The notes: generated from the letters alone by a model not told the origin. 64,000 nucleotides of DNA from Magnetospirillum sp. XM-1 (GCF_001511835.1 NZ_LN997848.1:1178001-1242000), one strand, 5' to 3'; shown: positions 47,283-56,593, counted from the stretch's first letter. Translations and numbers: made by a program.

Positions 47283-47648
47283 CTACAGCAATCCGACCTG
47301 CGAGAACTTCGCCTGAAGGATTTCGCTGTCAAAGGGCTTCATGATGTATTCGTTGGCGCCGGCCGTGATGGCTTCCTGAATATGCTCGATGTCGTTCTCG
47401 GTGGTGCAGAACACCACGACCGGATGATCGCCGCCGGGAAGCTGGCGCAACGCCCGCAGGAAGTCGATGCCGTTCATCACCGGCATGTTCCAGTCGAGCA
47501 GCACCGCGTCCGGCATGGAGCGCTTGCAGGCTTCCAGCGCCGCGGAGCCGTCCTCGGCCTCCTCGGTCTTGAAACTCAGCTCGTGCAGGATTTTCTTGGC
47601 CACCATGCGGATGACCTTGGAATCGTCAACGATCAGACAGGACTTCAT
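47283..47648 (-). CDS. cheY: Chemotaxis response regulator CheY
   Basis: 121 residues from ATG 47648. A single receiver domain: SCLIVDDSKVIRM (acid pocket), VLLDWNMPVMNGIDFL (phospho-Asp near 53), TTEND (Thr) and YIMKPFD (Lys). It would carry the signal to the flagellar motor. It lies between cheW and cheB. Confidence 0.94.
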   Translation of the reverse strand: MKSCLIVDDSKVIRMVAKKILHELSFKTEEAEDGSAALEACKRSMPDAVLLDWNMPVMNGIDFLRALRQLPGGDHPVVVFCTTENDIEHIQEAITAGANEYIMKPFDSEILQAKFSQVGLL

Positions 47649-47733
47649 TCCCAAGCTTGCCTCCGATGGAGGGGCGGTCTTGTTCCCTGAGCGGGAGTGC
47701 CACCCCTTCGTGGTCCCTTACCCCATGCCTATA

Positions 47734-48219
47734 CTATTCGTTCCGCGTGAAATCCAGCAGCTTGCCGACGTCGAGCACCACGAGCAGCTTATCGTCCAGG
47801 CGGTAGATGCCGATGGAGAAATCCCGCCAATGGGGATCCAGCGTCGGCGGATTGCGTTCGAACTTGGCCGCCGGCAGCGACAGAACCTCGCCCACCTGGT
47901 CGACCATCAGGGAGTAGAGCTCGCCGCCCATGTCGACGACCACGCTCATGCCCTTCTTGTCCTCGGCCCGCTTCTTCAGGCCGAGGCGGAGCCGGACGTC
48001 GATGGCGGTGACGATGCGGCCGCGCAGGTTGAGGCTGCCCGCAACCTCGCGGGGCGCCAGGGGAATGCGGGTGATCTTCTGCGGGCCCAGCACGTCCTGG
48101 ACGGTCAGCACGGGAATGCCGAACAGCTGACCCTCGATGAACATGGTCACGAAGTCCTGGGTCTCGGGAGCGGCCAGCTCCGTTCCAGGGCGCTTACCAG
48201 CGGGGACTAACTGATTCAT
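47734..48219 (-). CDS. cheW: Chemotaxis adaptor protein CheW
   Basis: 161 residues. A CheW SH3-like double barrel: FVTMFIEGQLFGIPVLTVQD, ITRIPLAPREVAGSLNLRGR and the final KLLVVLDVGKLLDF. It couples receptors to CheA. The ATG overlaps the cheA stop by 4 bp, giving coupled synthesis with the kinase. Confidence 0.95.
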   Translation of the reverse strand: MNQLVPAGKRPGTELAAPETQDFVTMFIEGQLFGIPVLTVQDVLGPQKITRIPLAPREVAGSLNLRGRIVTAIDVRLRLGLKKRAEDKKGMSVVVDMGGELYSLMVDQVGEVLSLPAAKFERNPPTLDPHWRDFSIGIYRLDDKLLVVLDVGKLLDFTRNE

Positions 48220-50888
48220 GCGGCACCTTTAGAGGCTGCGATGGTCGTGGCCAGGGTCTGCAACAGGGCATCGCGGTCGAACTTGGCGATGTAGTCGTTG
48301 AAGCCCACCTGACGGCCGCGTTCGAAGTCCTTTTCGGTGGCGTGCGACGACAGGGCGACCATGGGGATGGTGCCCCAGCGACCGTCGGCGCGCACCGCCT
48401 GGGCGAATTCGAAGCCGCTCATGCCGGGCATTTCGATGTCGCTGATGATGGCGTCGAACTCGTCGCCGCGCTCGCGGAGCGCCAGGGCCTTGTCGGCGCC
48501 GTCCACCGAGATCACCTCGTAGCCGGCGACCGACAGCAGAGGCGTCAGCAGGTTGCGGAAGAACGGCGAGTCGTCCACCAGCAGCACGCGCGGCTGATGG
48601 TATTCGTTGCTGCCGAATTCCTTGTCGTTGCGGCCGAACCAGTCGCCGAACGCCTGCGGCAGGTAGTAGCCGGCGTCGATGATGGTGGTGGCCTTGCCGG
48701 CGATGACGGCGGTGCCGATGACGCCGGGATTGTCGGCGGACAGTTCCACCTTCAGGGTGTCCTCGACGATGTCGACGATCTCGTCGACCACCAGGCCCAT
48801 GGTGTGGTCCTTGTCCGAGAACACCAGCACCGGCTGGCGACCCTCGTCGCGGAAATTCATGATGCCGTCGATGGCGATCAGCGGCATCAGGTGGCCACGG
48901 TACTGGACCATGGGCTTGCCGTGGCTGTGCTCGATGTCGCCCACCTCGATCTCCTCGAGGCGCGCCACCAGGGCCAGCGGCACCGCCTTGAGGTCGTCGC
49001 CGCCGGCGCGGAACACCAGCAGCGAGGTCTTGCGGTCGGCGTGGCTCTCGCGGATGGTCTGGGCCTCGGCGTCGCGGGTGCCGGCGCCCATCATGCCGGA
49101 TTCGCCGGTGGCGCCGGCGATGCCGTTGGGGTCGAGGATCATGATCACCGAACCGTCGCCCAGGATGGTGTTGCCCGAGAACATGGAGATGTGGCGCAGG
49201 ATGGGAGCCACCGGCTTGACCACGATTTCCTCGGTGTCGAACACCCGGTCGACGATGATGCCGAAGGTGTAGGTGCCCACCTGGGTGACGACGATGAAGG
49301 TTTCCTGCTGCTCTTCCTCGTTCTCGGCCAGCTTGAGCAGGCGCTTGAGCGAGACCAGGGGCAGCAGGCGATCACGCAGGCGCAGAACCGGCGCGTTGTT
49401 GATCATCTCGATGCCGTGCTCGGAATTGGCCGTCACGCGCACCAGTTCCAGCACGCTGATCTGCGGGATGGCGAAGCGCTCGACGGCGCATTCGACGATC
49501 AGGGCCGAGACGATGGCCAGGGTCAGCGGGATCTTGATGACGAAGCTTGATCCCTTGCCGGGCTGGCTCTTCAACTCGACGGTGCCGCCGATCTTCTCGA
49601 TGTTGGTGCGCACCACGTCCATGCCGACGCCGCGGCCCGACACGCTGGTGACCTTCTCGGCGGTGGAGAAGCCGGCCTTGAAGATGAACTGGTAGATCTG
49701 CTGGGGCGTCAGCGCCTCCAGCTCGGATTCCGACGCCAGGCCGTTCTGGATGGCCTTCTGCTTGATGCGGTCCAGGTTGAGGCCGCGTCCGTCGTCGGAG
49801 ATCTCGATGATGATGTGGCCGCCCTCGTGGAAGGCGTTCAGGACGATCTTGCCGATTTCCGGCTTGCCGACCTTCTTGCGCTCCTCGGTGCCCTCCAGGC
49901 CGTGGTCGGCCGAGTTGCGCACCATGTGGGTCAGCGGGTCTTTGATCAGCTCGAGGACCTGACGGTCCAGCTCGGTCTCGGCGCCGAGCATCTGGAGGTC
50001 GATCTTCTTGTTCATTTCGACCGCGAGGTCGCGGACGATGCGCGGCAGCTTGGCCCAGGCGTTGCCGATGGGCTGCATGCGGGTCTTCATCACACCTTCC
50101 TGGAGGTCGGTGGTGATGTGGCTCAAGCGCTGCAACGGGGTGGCGAACTCGCTGTCGTCCTTGCCGCGGACCATCTGGAGCAGCTGGTTGCGGGTCAGCA
50201 CCAACTCGGACACCAGGGTCATCAGGTTTTCCAGCAGTTCCACGTTGACGCGGATGGTCTGGGCGGCGACGGCGGATTCCTTGGCCTCGCCCGCCGGGAC
50301 CGGCGGCGCGGCGGCGGCGGCCACGGCCGGCGGCTGGGCGGCGGTCGCGGGGACGCTGGCCTTGACCGGCTCGGGCTCGGGTTCCGGCTCGGGCTCGGGC
50401 TCCGGCTCGGGGGCCGGCGCGGCGGCGGCGGGCTCGGGCGCGGCGGCCACCGGCTCGAAGGTGGGCATGGGCGGCGACGGCGGCGGCGGCGCGGACGGCG
50501 CGCCGACGGACCGGCCCTCGGCCATGGCGTTGAGACGCTCGATCAGGTCGGCGTCGCTGCCCTCGGGCTCGCACTCGTTCTGTTCAAGATGGCCCAGGAT
50601 CAGCTTGATGCGGTCGATGGACTGCAGGATCAGGGTCACGGCGTCGGGGGTGACCTCCAGCTCGCCGTCACGGAACTTGCCCAGCACGTTCTCGCCGGCG
50701 TGGGCCACATGCTCAAGGCGCGGCAGTCCCAGGAAGCCGCAGGTGCCCTTGATGGTGTGGACCAGACGGAAGATGTTGCCCAGAATCTGAGGGTCGTTGG
50801 GATTCTGCTCCAGATTCACCAGGGCAACGTCGAGAACGGAAAGACTTTCCGATGTCTCAGTCAGAAATTCACTGAGGAGATCATCCAT
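48216..50888 (-). CDS. cheA: Hybrid chemotaxis histidine kinase CheA with second CheW-like domain and receiver
   Basis: 890 residues, against about 650 for E. coli CheA. The HPt domain (1-125) has RLVHTIKGTCGFLG with phospho-His44. A Pro/Glu/Ala-rich linker (128-205) replaces the usual CheY/CheB-binding P2 domain. Dimerisation and kinase domains cover 208-455 with HMVRNSADHGLEG and ISDDGRGL. One CheW-like domain (about 455-595) is followed by a second (about 618-750). A receiver domain closes the chain (767-885, LLVDDSPFFRN, phospho-Asp817 in SDIEMPGMSG). The receiver may act as a phosphate sink. It is the first gene of the operon after chpT. Confidence 0.95.
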   Translation of the reverse strand: MDDLLSEFLTETSESLSVLDVALVNLEQNPNDPQILGNIFRLVHTIKGTCGFLGLPRLEHVAHAGENVLGKFRDGELEVTPDAVTLILQSIDRIKLILGHLEQNECEPEGSDADLIERLNAMAEGRSVGAPSAPPPPSPPMPTFEPVAAAPEPAAAAPAPEPEPEPEPEPEPEPVKASVPATAAQPPAVAAAAAPPVPAGEAKESAVAAQTIRVNVELLENLMTLVSELVLTRNQLLQMVRGKDDSEFATPLQRLSHITTDLQEGVMKTRMQPIGNAWAKLPRIVRDLAVEMNKKIDLQMLGAETELDRQVLELIKDPLTHMVRNSADHGLEGTEERKKVGKPEIGKIVLNAFHEGGHIIIEISDDGRGLNLDRIKQKAIQNGLASESELEALTPQQIYQFIFKAGFSTAEKVTSVSGRGVGMDVVRTNIEKIGGTVELKSQPGKGSSFVIKIPLTLAIVSALIVECAVERFAIPQISVLELVRVTANSEHGIEMINNAPVLRLRDRLLPLVSLKRLLKLAENEEEQQETFIVVTQVGTYTFGIIVDRVFDTEEIVVKPVAPILRHISMFSGNTILGDGSVIMILDPNGIAGATGESGMMGAGTRDAEAQTIRESHADRKTSLLVFRAGGDDLKAVPLALVARLEEIEVGDIEHSHGKPMVQYRGHLMPLIAIDGIMNFRDEGRQPVLVFSDKDHTMGLVVDEIVDIVEDTLKVELSADNPGVIGTAVIAGKATTIIDAGYYLPQAFGDWFGRNDKEFGSNEYHQPRVLLVDDSPFFRNLLTPLLSVAGYEVISVDGADKALALRERGDEFDAIISDIEMPGMSGFEFAQAVRADGRWGTIPMVALSSHATEKDFERGRQVGFNDYIAKFDRDALLQTLATTIAASKGAA
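50367..50411 (-). repeat. Glu-Pro dipeptide repeat in the CheA linker
   Basis: GGCTCC/GGCTCG hexamers on the plus strand encode alternating Pro-Glu from residue 160 to 174. Such a repeat makes an extended rigid linker and is prone to length change. Confidence 0.85.
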
Positions 50889-51058
50889 GATCGACTCCAG
50901 TACGGTCCTGTTTCAGCACTCGCGCGCGGCACCAAAACCACCTCTCCCCCTATCCGAACTGGACAGGCCATGCCGACTAATAGCACGGCGAGGAGGTCTT
51001 TAGAAGAACCCAGACCAGGGTAAATCCGCTTGCGAAACGATTTTTTCCACGATCCCTG

Positions 51059-51673
51059 TCAGGCCATGATGGAAATCTCCCCAGGCCTTGGATCCAAACG
51101 GATTTTCAGGCCCTTGGCCCTGGCGAGGTGAAGCGCGAACCACGCCTGTGCTCCGCGGGGGCCCGAGGGCGGCGCGCCGTCGACCAGCACCAGCCGGGCT
51201 TCGGCCGACAGGCCGAGGCCTTCGCCCACGGCGTCGATCCGCAATCCGGCCGAGCCGTCGCCGCTCTGCCCGCACCGGGCATTGATCCGCCCGCCGCGCG
51301 GCAGGGCGTCGCGGGCGATCAGCACCAGATTAAGCAGCAGCCGGGCGGTTTCGCCGTCGATCTCGGGGCGTTCGCTGGCCCAGTCCAGCGCGATGCCGCC
51401 GGCCACCGCGCCGCTTAAGTAGGCGCGGACCAGGTCGCCCAGCGCCTTGGGGGCATGGGGCAGGTCGTTGGCCGGCCCCAAGGTGGCGCGCAGGAATTTC
51501 AGTCGGGCGGTGGCCGCCCCCATGCTGGCCGAAACCAGACCCAGGGTTTCCGGGTCGCTGCCATCCTCGAGCAATTCCAGGCCGGCCGCCGCCGCGCCCA
51601 GCGGGCTGGCCAGATCGTGGCACAGGCGGGCGCAGAGCAGTTCTGACAGCTTGGTATCGGGAAAGTCATTCAT
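51059..51673 (-). CDS. chpT: Histidine phosphotransferase ChpT
   Basis: 204 residues. The N-terminal SELLCARLCHDLASPLGAAA is the ChpT dimerisation helix with the phospho-accepting His (CHDLASP, near residue 19). The rest is a degenerate HATPase-like fold (ETARLLLNLVLIARDALPRG) without intact ATP-binding motifs, as in ChpT. In alphaproteobacteria ChpT passes phosphate from CckA to CtrA and CpdR. Here it lies 170 bp upstream of cheA on the same strand, linking it by position to motility. Neither cckA nor ctrA is in the window. Confidence 0.92.
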   Translation of the reverse strand: MNDFPDTKLSELLCARLCHDLASPLGAAAAGLELLEDGSDPETLGLVSASMGAATARLKFLRATLGPANDLPHAPKALGDLVRAYLSGAVAGGIALDWASERPEIDGETARLLLNLVLIARDALPRGGRINARCGQSGDGSAGLRIDAVGEGLGLSAEARLVLVDGAPPSGPRGAQAWFALHLARAKGLKIRLDPRPGEISIMA

Positions 51674-51736
51674 GGGAAGGCAGCATCCGGGATTTCACCT
51701 ACAGTACATAGTCATACTATAGGCACAGTCAATACG

Positions 51737-53053
51737 TCATAACCGAAGGGTCGCCACCGCTTCCAGATGAGCGGACCAGGGGAACTGGTCGATGGGAGAG
51801 ATTCCTTCGATGCGCCAGCCGCCATCGCAAAGGGTGCGCAGATCGCGGGCCAGGGTGGCGGGATTGCAGGACACCATGGCGATGGTCGAAGGTCCTCCGG
51901 CCGAGGGGCGGGCCAACTCGGCGGCCTGGGCGGCTGCGCCGGCCCGCGGCGGGTCCAGCACCACGGCGCGGAAGGCTTTCAGCTCATGGGCCGCCAGGGG
52001 GCGGCGCGCCAGGTCGCGCACCTCGGTGGTGAGCGGCAGTTTCGCGGCCCGGGCGGCGGCGTCCAGCGCCGCCACCGGCCCCTGCTCGCCTTCCACGGCG
52101 CGAACCGGTCCGCGCTGGGCCAGCGGCAGGCTGAAGCTGCCGCAGCCGGCATAAAGGTCGGCCACCGGCACGCCCCCCGGGATGGCGGCCAGGATGGCTT
52201 CGGCGATGGCCAGCTCGCCGCCGCGGGTCGGCTGCAGGAAGGCGCCGGGGGCGGGTTCGACCGCGATGCCGCCGAACCGCACCAGGGCCGGGCGACGCCG
52301 GGCGATGGGCTCGACGAAGCCGCTGCCCGGCCTGCGCCAGTGCAGGCGGGCGAGGTCCAGGGATTCCGCCGCCGCCGCCAGGGCCTCGCGCTCGAACAGG
52401 TCGAGGCGGGCGGGCGCTTCCACCAGCACGTCCAGGCCGCCTTCGGTCAGGGTGACGATCATCTCGCCGCCGCCCTCCACGGCGATGCCGGCCAGCATGC
52501 GGCGCAGGCCGGGCAGGGCGTCCCCTAAGGCGGGGTCGAGCAGCGGGCAGCGCTCGATGTCGATGACGGTATGGCTGGCCCTGCCGTTGAAGCCCAGCAG
52601 GATGCCGCCCTTGGCGCGGGTGAAGGTGAAGTCGGCGCGCCGCCGCGAGGCGGGCGGAATGCGCATCAGCGGCTGCACCGGGGCATCGGCAAGACCCTGG
52701 CGGGCCAGTTGGGTGATCAGCAACTCGCGCTTCCACTCGGCGTAAAGGGCGTCGTCCAGATGCTGGAGCGAGCAGCCGCCGCAGCGGCCGTAATGGGCGC
52801 AGGGTGGGGCGACGCGGCCGGGGCCGGGCTCGGTGACCTCGATCAGGGCGGCGGTCAGGCCGTCGCCCCGCTTGCCCTCGACCCGGGCCAGCACCTTGTC
52901 GCCGGCCACCGTGAAGGGAACGAACACCGTCTCCGCGTCCAGGCGGGCGATGCCGTCGCCGCGCGCTCCCACCTGTTCGATGCTCAGTTCGACGGTGCGC
53001 GGGGCGGGGGACGTCCGGCCGGAACGCGGCGGGGCGCGGCGGGGCTTTCTCAT
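51737..53053 (-). CDS. TrmA/RumA-family RNA (uracil-C5) methyltransferase
   Basis: 438 residues from ATG 53053. A TRAM domain opens the protein (SIEQVGARGDGIARLDAETV). An iron-sulfur motif follows in PPCAHYGRCGGCSLQHL. The SAM domain has VADLYAGCGSFSLPLA, VVLDPPRAGA and the catalytic-Cys motif MVSCNPATLARDL. It methylates uridine in rRNA (RlmD/RlmC type) or tRNA; which one cannot be decided. It overlaps the PqiC-like gene by 4 bp, so it is the last gene of the lipid-transport operon. Confidence 0.93.
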   Translation of the reverse strand: MRKPRRAPPRSGRTSPAPRTVELSIEQVGARGDGIARLDAETVFVPFTVAGDKVLARVEGKRGDGLTAALIEVTEPGPGRVAPPCAHYGRCGGCSLQHLDDALYAEWKRELLITQLARQGLADAPVQPLMRIPPASRRRADFTFTRAKGGILLGFNGRASHTVIDIERCPLLDPALGDALPGLRRMLAGIAVEGGGEMIVTLTEGGLDVLVEAPARLDLFEREALAAAAESLDLARLHWRRPGSGFVEPIARRRPALVRFGGIAVEPAPGAFLQPTRGGELAIAEAILAAIPGGVPVADLYAGCGSFSLPLAQRGPVRAVEGEQGPVAALDAAARAAKLPLTTEVRDLARRPLAAHELKAFRAVVLDPPRAGAAAQAAELARPSAGGPSTIAMVSCNPATLARDLRTLCDGGWRIEGISPIDQFPWSAHLEAVATLRL

Positions 53054-53658
53054 TTGGGAGCGCGGCCCAGATCGGCCCGGCCCAGATCGGCCAGGAAGCG
53101 GGCGAAGATCTCGGCCACTCCCTTTTCCATGGCGCGGGCGGCGTCCTCGACCCGCTCGGTGGGCGTCGCTACGCGGGTCTCGTAGGTCTGAAGCAGCACG
53201 AGGCGCCCGTCGCGGGCGCTGACCACCGCCAGTTCCAGCTCGACGGCGACCTGGGAGGCGCCGGCGACCTGCTCGAAGCGACGCACCTTGCCGCGCAGCA
53301 CCCAATCGGACAGAACCCGCAATTCCGGCGTCACCACCCGGTCGGCCAGCCCGGACTCGGCCAGATAGTGGGCTAGGCGGTCCTGCAGCAGCATGCCCGG
53401 CGGCTCGCTCCAGAAGTCGTATTTGTAATGGGCCAGCGCGCCGTCGCGGGCGAAGGCCAGGGCGCGTTCGGCCACCACGCCGTCGGCGGCCAGCCGGTTG
53501 ACCTCCAGCACGCCGGGCAGGGCGGGTTTGGCGAAGCGCTGGGCGGGCGCGCCGGGCTCGATGCGGTAGAAAGAATCCGGCGGCGCGGCGGGGCCGGCGC
53601 AGGCGGCGAGGAAGAGGGCCGCGAAGGCGGCGGAGATGATTATGCGCATGGTCTTCAT
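53050..53658 (-). CDS. PqiC/YmbA-like ABC transport auxiliary lipoprotein
   Basis: 202 residues with a lipobox FLAAC (Cys near 20). The mature part has the family pattern: DSFYRIEPG near the N-terminus, VLEVNRLAADGVVAERALAF, and LQDRLAHYLAES. These lipoproteins bridge MCE transporters to the outer membrane. The C-terminus ends with two near repeats of DLGRA. It is sandwiched by 4-bp overlaps with the MCE gene and the RNA methyltransferase gene. Confidence 0.88.
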   Translation of the reverse strand: MKTMRIIISAAFAALFLAACAGPAAPPDSFYRIEPGAPAQRFAKPALPGVLEVNRLAADGVVAERALAFARDGALAHYKYDFWSEPPGMLLQDRLAHYLAESGLADRVVTPELRVLSDWVLRGKVRRFEQVAGASQVAVELELAVVSARDGRLVLLQTYETRVATPTERVEDAARAMEKGVAEIFARFLADLGRADLGRAPK

Positions 53659-54617
53659 TTCCGTCCCGGGCCGTCCTCGCCCCGTTTGTTGCCGCCGATC
53701 AGCACGCCGGGATTGTCCCTGATCTGGCGCGAGAACTCGTTCAGGTTCCGGGTGGTGCTGTCCAGGTTGTAGGTGACCGAATCGATGGAGCGCGACACCG
53801 CCTGCAGGGTATGGCGCAGGTCCTTCAGGCTCTGGTCGATGTTGTCCTGGTTGCCGGTGACCGACTTGTCCAGGCTGGTCAGCATGGCGTCCACCTTCTT
53901 GCGGCTGTCCTGCAGCCCGGCCGACAGCTTGGCGGCGTTGTCCAGAGTCTCCCTGATGCGATCGGCGTTGGCGTCGGTGATCACCTTGCCCGACAGGGTG
54001 CCGGTCATCTTCTCCACGTCGGCGGTGATCCTGGGCGTCTTGGCGGCCAGGTCCTGGGCCACCGCCAGCAGGTTGGCCATCAGTTCGGGGGCGTGGCGCT
54101 CGAGGATGGTGCCCAGCGATCCCACCTGCTGGTTCAGGCTGAACAGCAGCGGCTTCAGGGCGGTCTGGTTGAGGTCGGTGATCTGGCCGGCCATGTCGTT
54201 CATGGCGGCGAAGATGTTGGCGGCGGGGCCCGACGGGATATCCGAGCCGGGGGGCAGCATCTCGGGCGAGACGCCGCCCTTGATGTCCAGCGTCGCCGCC
54301 GCCAGCAGGCCCGACGCGGCGACGCGGGCCTGGGAATCCTTGGGGATGCGCCAGTCGTTGGCCACCGAGACCTCCAGGCGGAAGGCGGTGGTGTTGCCCT
54401 CGACCAGGGGGGAGATCTTCTCCACCTGCCCCACCGGGAAGCCTTCGTAGGTGACCTTGGTGCCGTACTTGATGCCGGCCACGTTGGCGAGCCGGGTGTA
54501 GTACGACTGGGTTGATCCGGTCCGGCCCGTGAGCACGACTACGACCACCACAAGCGACACCAGCATGGCCAGCACGAAGCCGCCCACCATCACGTAGTTG
54601 ATACGGGAATCCTTCAT
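53655..54617 (-). CDS. MlaD-like MCE domain protein
   Basis: 320 residues. One N-terminal membrane helix (YVMVGGFVLAMLVSLVVVVV) anchors it in the inner membrane. The MCE domain covers about residues 38-115 (YYTRLANVAGIKYGTKVTYEG with the FPVGQVEKI continuation). The rest is helical (residues 130-300), the form that oligomerises into a tunnel. It delivers lipids between membranes with the adjoining ATPase and permease. Confidence 0.94.
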   Translation of the reverse strand: MKDSRINYVMVGGFVLAMLVSLVVVVVVLTGRTGSTQSYYTRLANVAGIKYGTKVTYEGFPVGQVEKISPLVEGNTTAFRLEVSVANDWRIPKDSQARVAASGLLAAATLDIKGGVSPEMLPPGSDIPSGPAANIFAAMNDMAGQITDLNQTALKPLLFSLNQQVGSLGTILERHAPELMANLLAVAQDLAAKTPRITADVEKMTGTLSGKVITDANADRIRETLDNAAKLSAGLQDSRKKVDAMLTSLDKSVTGNQDNIDQSLKDLRHTLQAVSRSIDSVTYNLDSTTRNLNEFSRQIRDNPGVLIGGNKRGEDGPGRK

Positions 54618-55444
54618 GGGCGCAGGGTCCGGTCGGTTGGGTGGGCGGGGCCGCCGATCAGGCGGCGCAGATAGGAATCCGCATCGGGCTCGGCTTCCTC
54701 GGTGCGGCGGTTCAGCAGGTTCTGGATGCGCGGGTCGGAACTGGCGCGGATGGCGTCGACGGTGTCGAGCGCCAGCACATGGCCCTTGTCCAGCACGCAG
54801 ATGCGGTCGGCGATCTTGAAGGTGGAATCGAGATCGTGGGTCACCACCACGATGCTCATGCCCATGGCGTCGCGCAGGCGCAGGATCAGGTCGTCGATGG
54901 ACGACGCCACCACCGGGTCCAGCCCGGCCGAGGGCTCGTCGCAGAACAGCAGTTCGGGGTCCATGACGATGGCGCGTGCCAGGGCGGCGCGCTTGATCAT
55001 GCCGCCCGACAGCTCGGCGGGCTTCAGGTGCTCGAACCCGGCCAGGCTGACCACCTCGAGCTTGAGCCGGGTCATGATGCCGATGGTGGTCTCGTCCAGC
55101 TGGGTGTGCTCGCGCAAGGGCAGCGCGATGTTGTCGCCGACGCTCATGGAGCTGAACAGCGCGCCCGACTGAAACGCCACCCCGGTGCGGGTGCGCAGCC
55201 GCTGCAGCGCCACTGGCGACAGCTTGGCGATGTCGTGGCCCAGGATGCGCACCGTGCCGGAGCTGGGCTTCTTCAGCCCCAGCAGGTGGTTGAGCAGCGT
55301 GGTCTTGCCCGAGCCCGAGCCGCCCATGATCACCATGATCTCGCCCTTGGCCACGGAAAGCGACACGTCGTGCAGGATCTGGCGGTTGCCGTAATGGGTG
55401 GCGAGGTTGGAGACCTCGATGCTGTGGGGGGTGGGACTGCCCAT
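54614..55444 (-). CDS. MlaF-like ABC transporter ATPase
   Basis: 276 residues. Walker A GGSGSGKTTLLNHLL, signature ELSGGMIKRAALARA and Walker B LLFCDEPSAGLDP are intact. The downstream His is in VVVTHDLDSTF. The sequence groups with MCE-transporter ATPases (GVAFQSGALFSSMSVGDN). Its ATG overlaps the permease stop by one base (TGATG) and its stop overlaps the MCE start. Confidence 0.95.
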   Translation of the reverse strand: MGSPTPHSIEVSNLATHYGNRQILHDVSLSVAKGEIMVIMGGSGSGKTTLLNHLLGLKKPSSGTVRILGHDIAKLSPVALQRLRTRTGVAFQSGALFSSMSVGDNIALPLREHTQLDETTIGIMTRLKLEVVSLAGFEHLKPAELSGGMIKRAALARAIVMDPELLFCDEPSAGLDPVVASSIDDLILRLRDAMGMSIVVVTHDLDSTFKIADRICVLDKGHVLALDTVDAIRASSDPRIQNLLNRRTEEAEPDADSYLRRLIGGPAHPTDRTLRP

Positions 55445-56259
55445 CAGCGTGTCACCATGAAGACGAAGATCATGTCGGTGATGACGATGGCCGAGATGGC
55501 GTGGACCACCGAGCGGGTGGTCATGCGTCCCACTCCTTCGGCGCCGCCGGTGACCGAGGCGCCGTTGACCACGCCGACCACGGTGATCAGCACGGCGAAG
55601 ATGGCGCTTTTGCCTAAGCCGTGCCAGACGTCGTTGAGCCGCACCAGATCGGTCATCTCGTCCACATAGGCGCCGATAGAGCTGCCCAGCTGCGGCGCGA
55701 TGTAGAGGCCAGCAGCGAACAGCCCGACCAGATCGGACCACAGGGTGAGCGCCGGCAGCATCACCAGCATGGCCAGCAGCGGCGGCACCACCAGGAAGCG
55801 CACCGGCGAGATGCCCATGACGGTGAGCGCGTCGATCTCCTGGTTGATGCGCATGGTGCCCAGCCTTGCCGCCAGCGCCGAGCCGGAACGCCCCGCCACC
55901 AAGATGCCGGTGATCAGCGGGCCGAACTCGCGCACCACACTCATGGCGACGCCGATGGACACCCGGGATTCGGCTCCGAACAGTCGCAGCGTGTAGATGC
56001 CCTGGATGGCCAGCATGATGCCGATGGTGGCCGACAGCACGGTGACGATGGGCAGCGCCCCGATGCCGATCTCCATGGCCTGGGCCACGATGGGGGTGAG
56101 GCGGACGGGCTGGCGGCGCTTTCCCCCCATGCCCAGCCAGTAAAGGCATTCGCCCACCAGCGAGGCGCCGAAGCCGAATTCGGCGATTCCGTCCATCGTC
56201 CGGCGTCCCAGCCGGTCGAGAAAACCGATGAATCCCCTGGGTTCGGCGTCCGTGCTCAC
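55444..56259 (-). CDS. MlaE-like permease of lipid ABC transporter
   Basis: 271 residues from GTG 56259 with GGAGG 9 bp upstream, inside the end of the STAS gene. Five or six membrane helices with MlaE features: GECLYWLGMGGKRRQPVRL, VREFGPLITGILVAGRSGSA, and QEIDALTVMGISPVRFLVVP. It is the inner-membrane channel of the MCE system. It begins 4 bp after the STAS gene stop. Confidence 0.94.
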   Translation of the reverse strand: MSTDAEPRGFIGFLDRLGRRTMDGIAEFGFGASLVGECLYWLGMGGKRRQPVRLTPIVAQAMEIGIGALPIVTVLSATIGIMLAIQGIYTLRLFGAESRVSIGVAMSVVREFGPLITGILVAGRSGSALAARLGTMRINQEIDALTVMGISPVRFLVVPPLLAMLVMLPALTLWSDLVGLFAAGLYIAPQLGSSIGAYVDEMTDLVRLNDVWHGLGKSAIFAVLITVVGVVNGASVTGGAEGVGRMTTRSVVHAISAIVITDMIFVFMVTR

Positions 56260-56263
56260 CGGG

Positions 56264-56593
56264 TCATCCCTCCAAGGCCCCCTCAAGCGTGTCGGCGATG
56301 GCGAAGACGCGGTCCAGGCGGGCCAGCTGCAGCACCCGGCGGACCGGGTCGCTGATGGCGGCCAGCACGAAGCGCGTGCCGTTCTTACGCGCCATCTGGT
56401 AGGCCTCGACCAGCCCGGCGATGCCGGAGCTGTCGATATATTCCACCGCCGAAAGATCGGCCACCACCAGCGGGCGCTTGTCCAGCATCAGTTCCATCAG
56501 CGCCTTGCGCAGCGCGGGCGAGTGGCGCAGGTCCACCTCGCCCGACAGGGCCACGATGGCGGCGGTTCCGATGGCACGATGTTCCAGCTTCAT
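56264..56593 (-). CDS. STAS-domain protein (anti-sigma-factor-antagonist type or MlaB-like)
   Basis: 109 residues, a single STAS domain. The phosphorylation-site motif VEYIDSSGIAGLVEAY keeps the Ser of SpoIIAA-like antagonists (Ser55/56), and DLRHSPALRKAL precedes it. In E. coli the equivalent gene beside MlaE-MlaF is mlaB, a STAS subunit that regulates the ATPase. Here the gene also directly follows a phosphatase/kinase of the partner-switch type, overlapping it by 4 bp. It could therefore be both an Mla subunit and a phosphorylation switch. Confidence 0.9.
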   Translation of the reverse strand: MKLEHRAIGTAAIVALSGEVDLRHSPALRKALMELMLDKRPLVVADLSAVEYIDSSGIAGLVEAYQMARKNGTRFVLAAISDPVRRVLQLARLDRVFAIADTLEGALEG

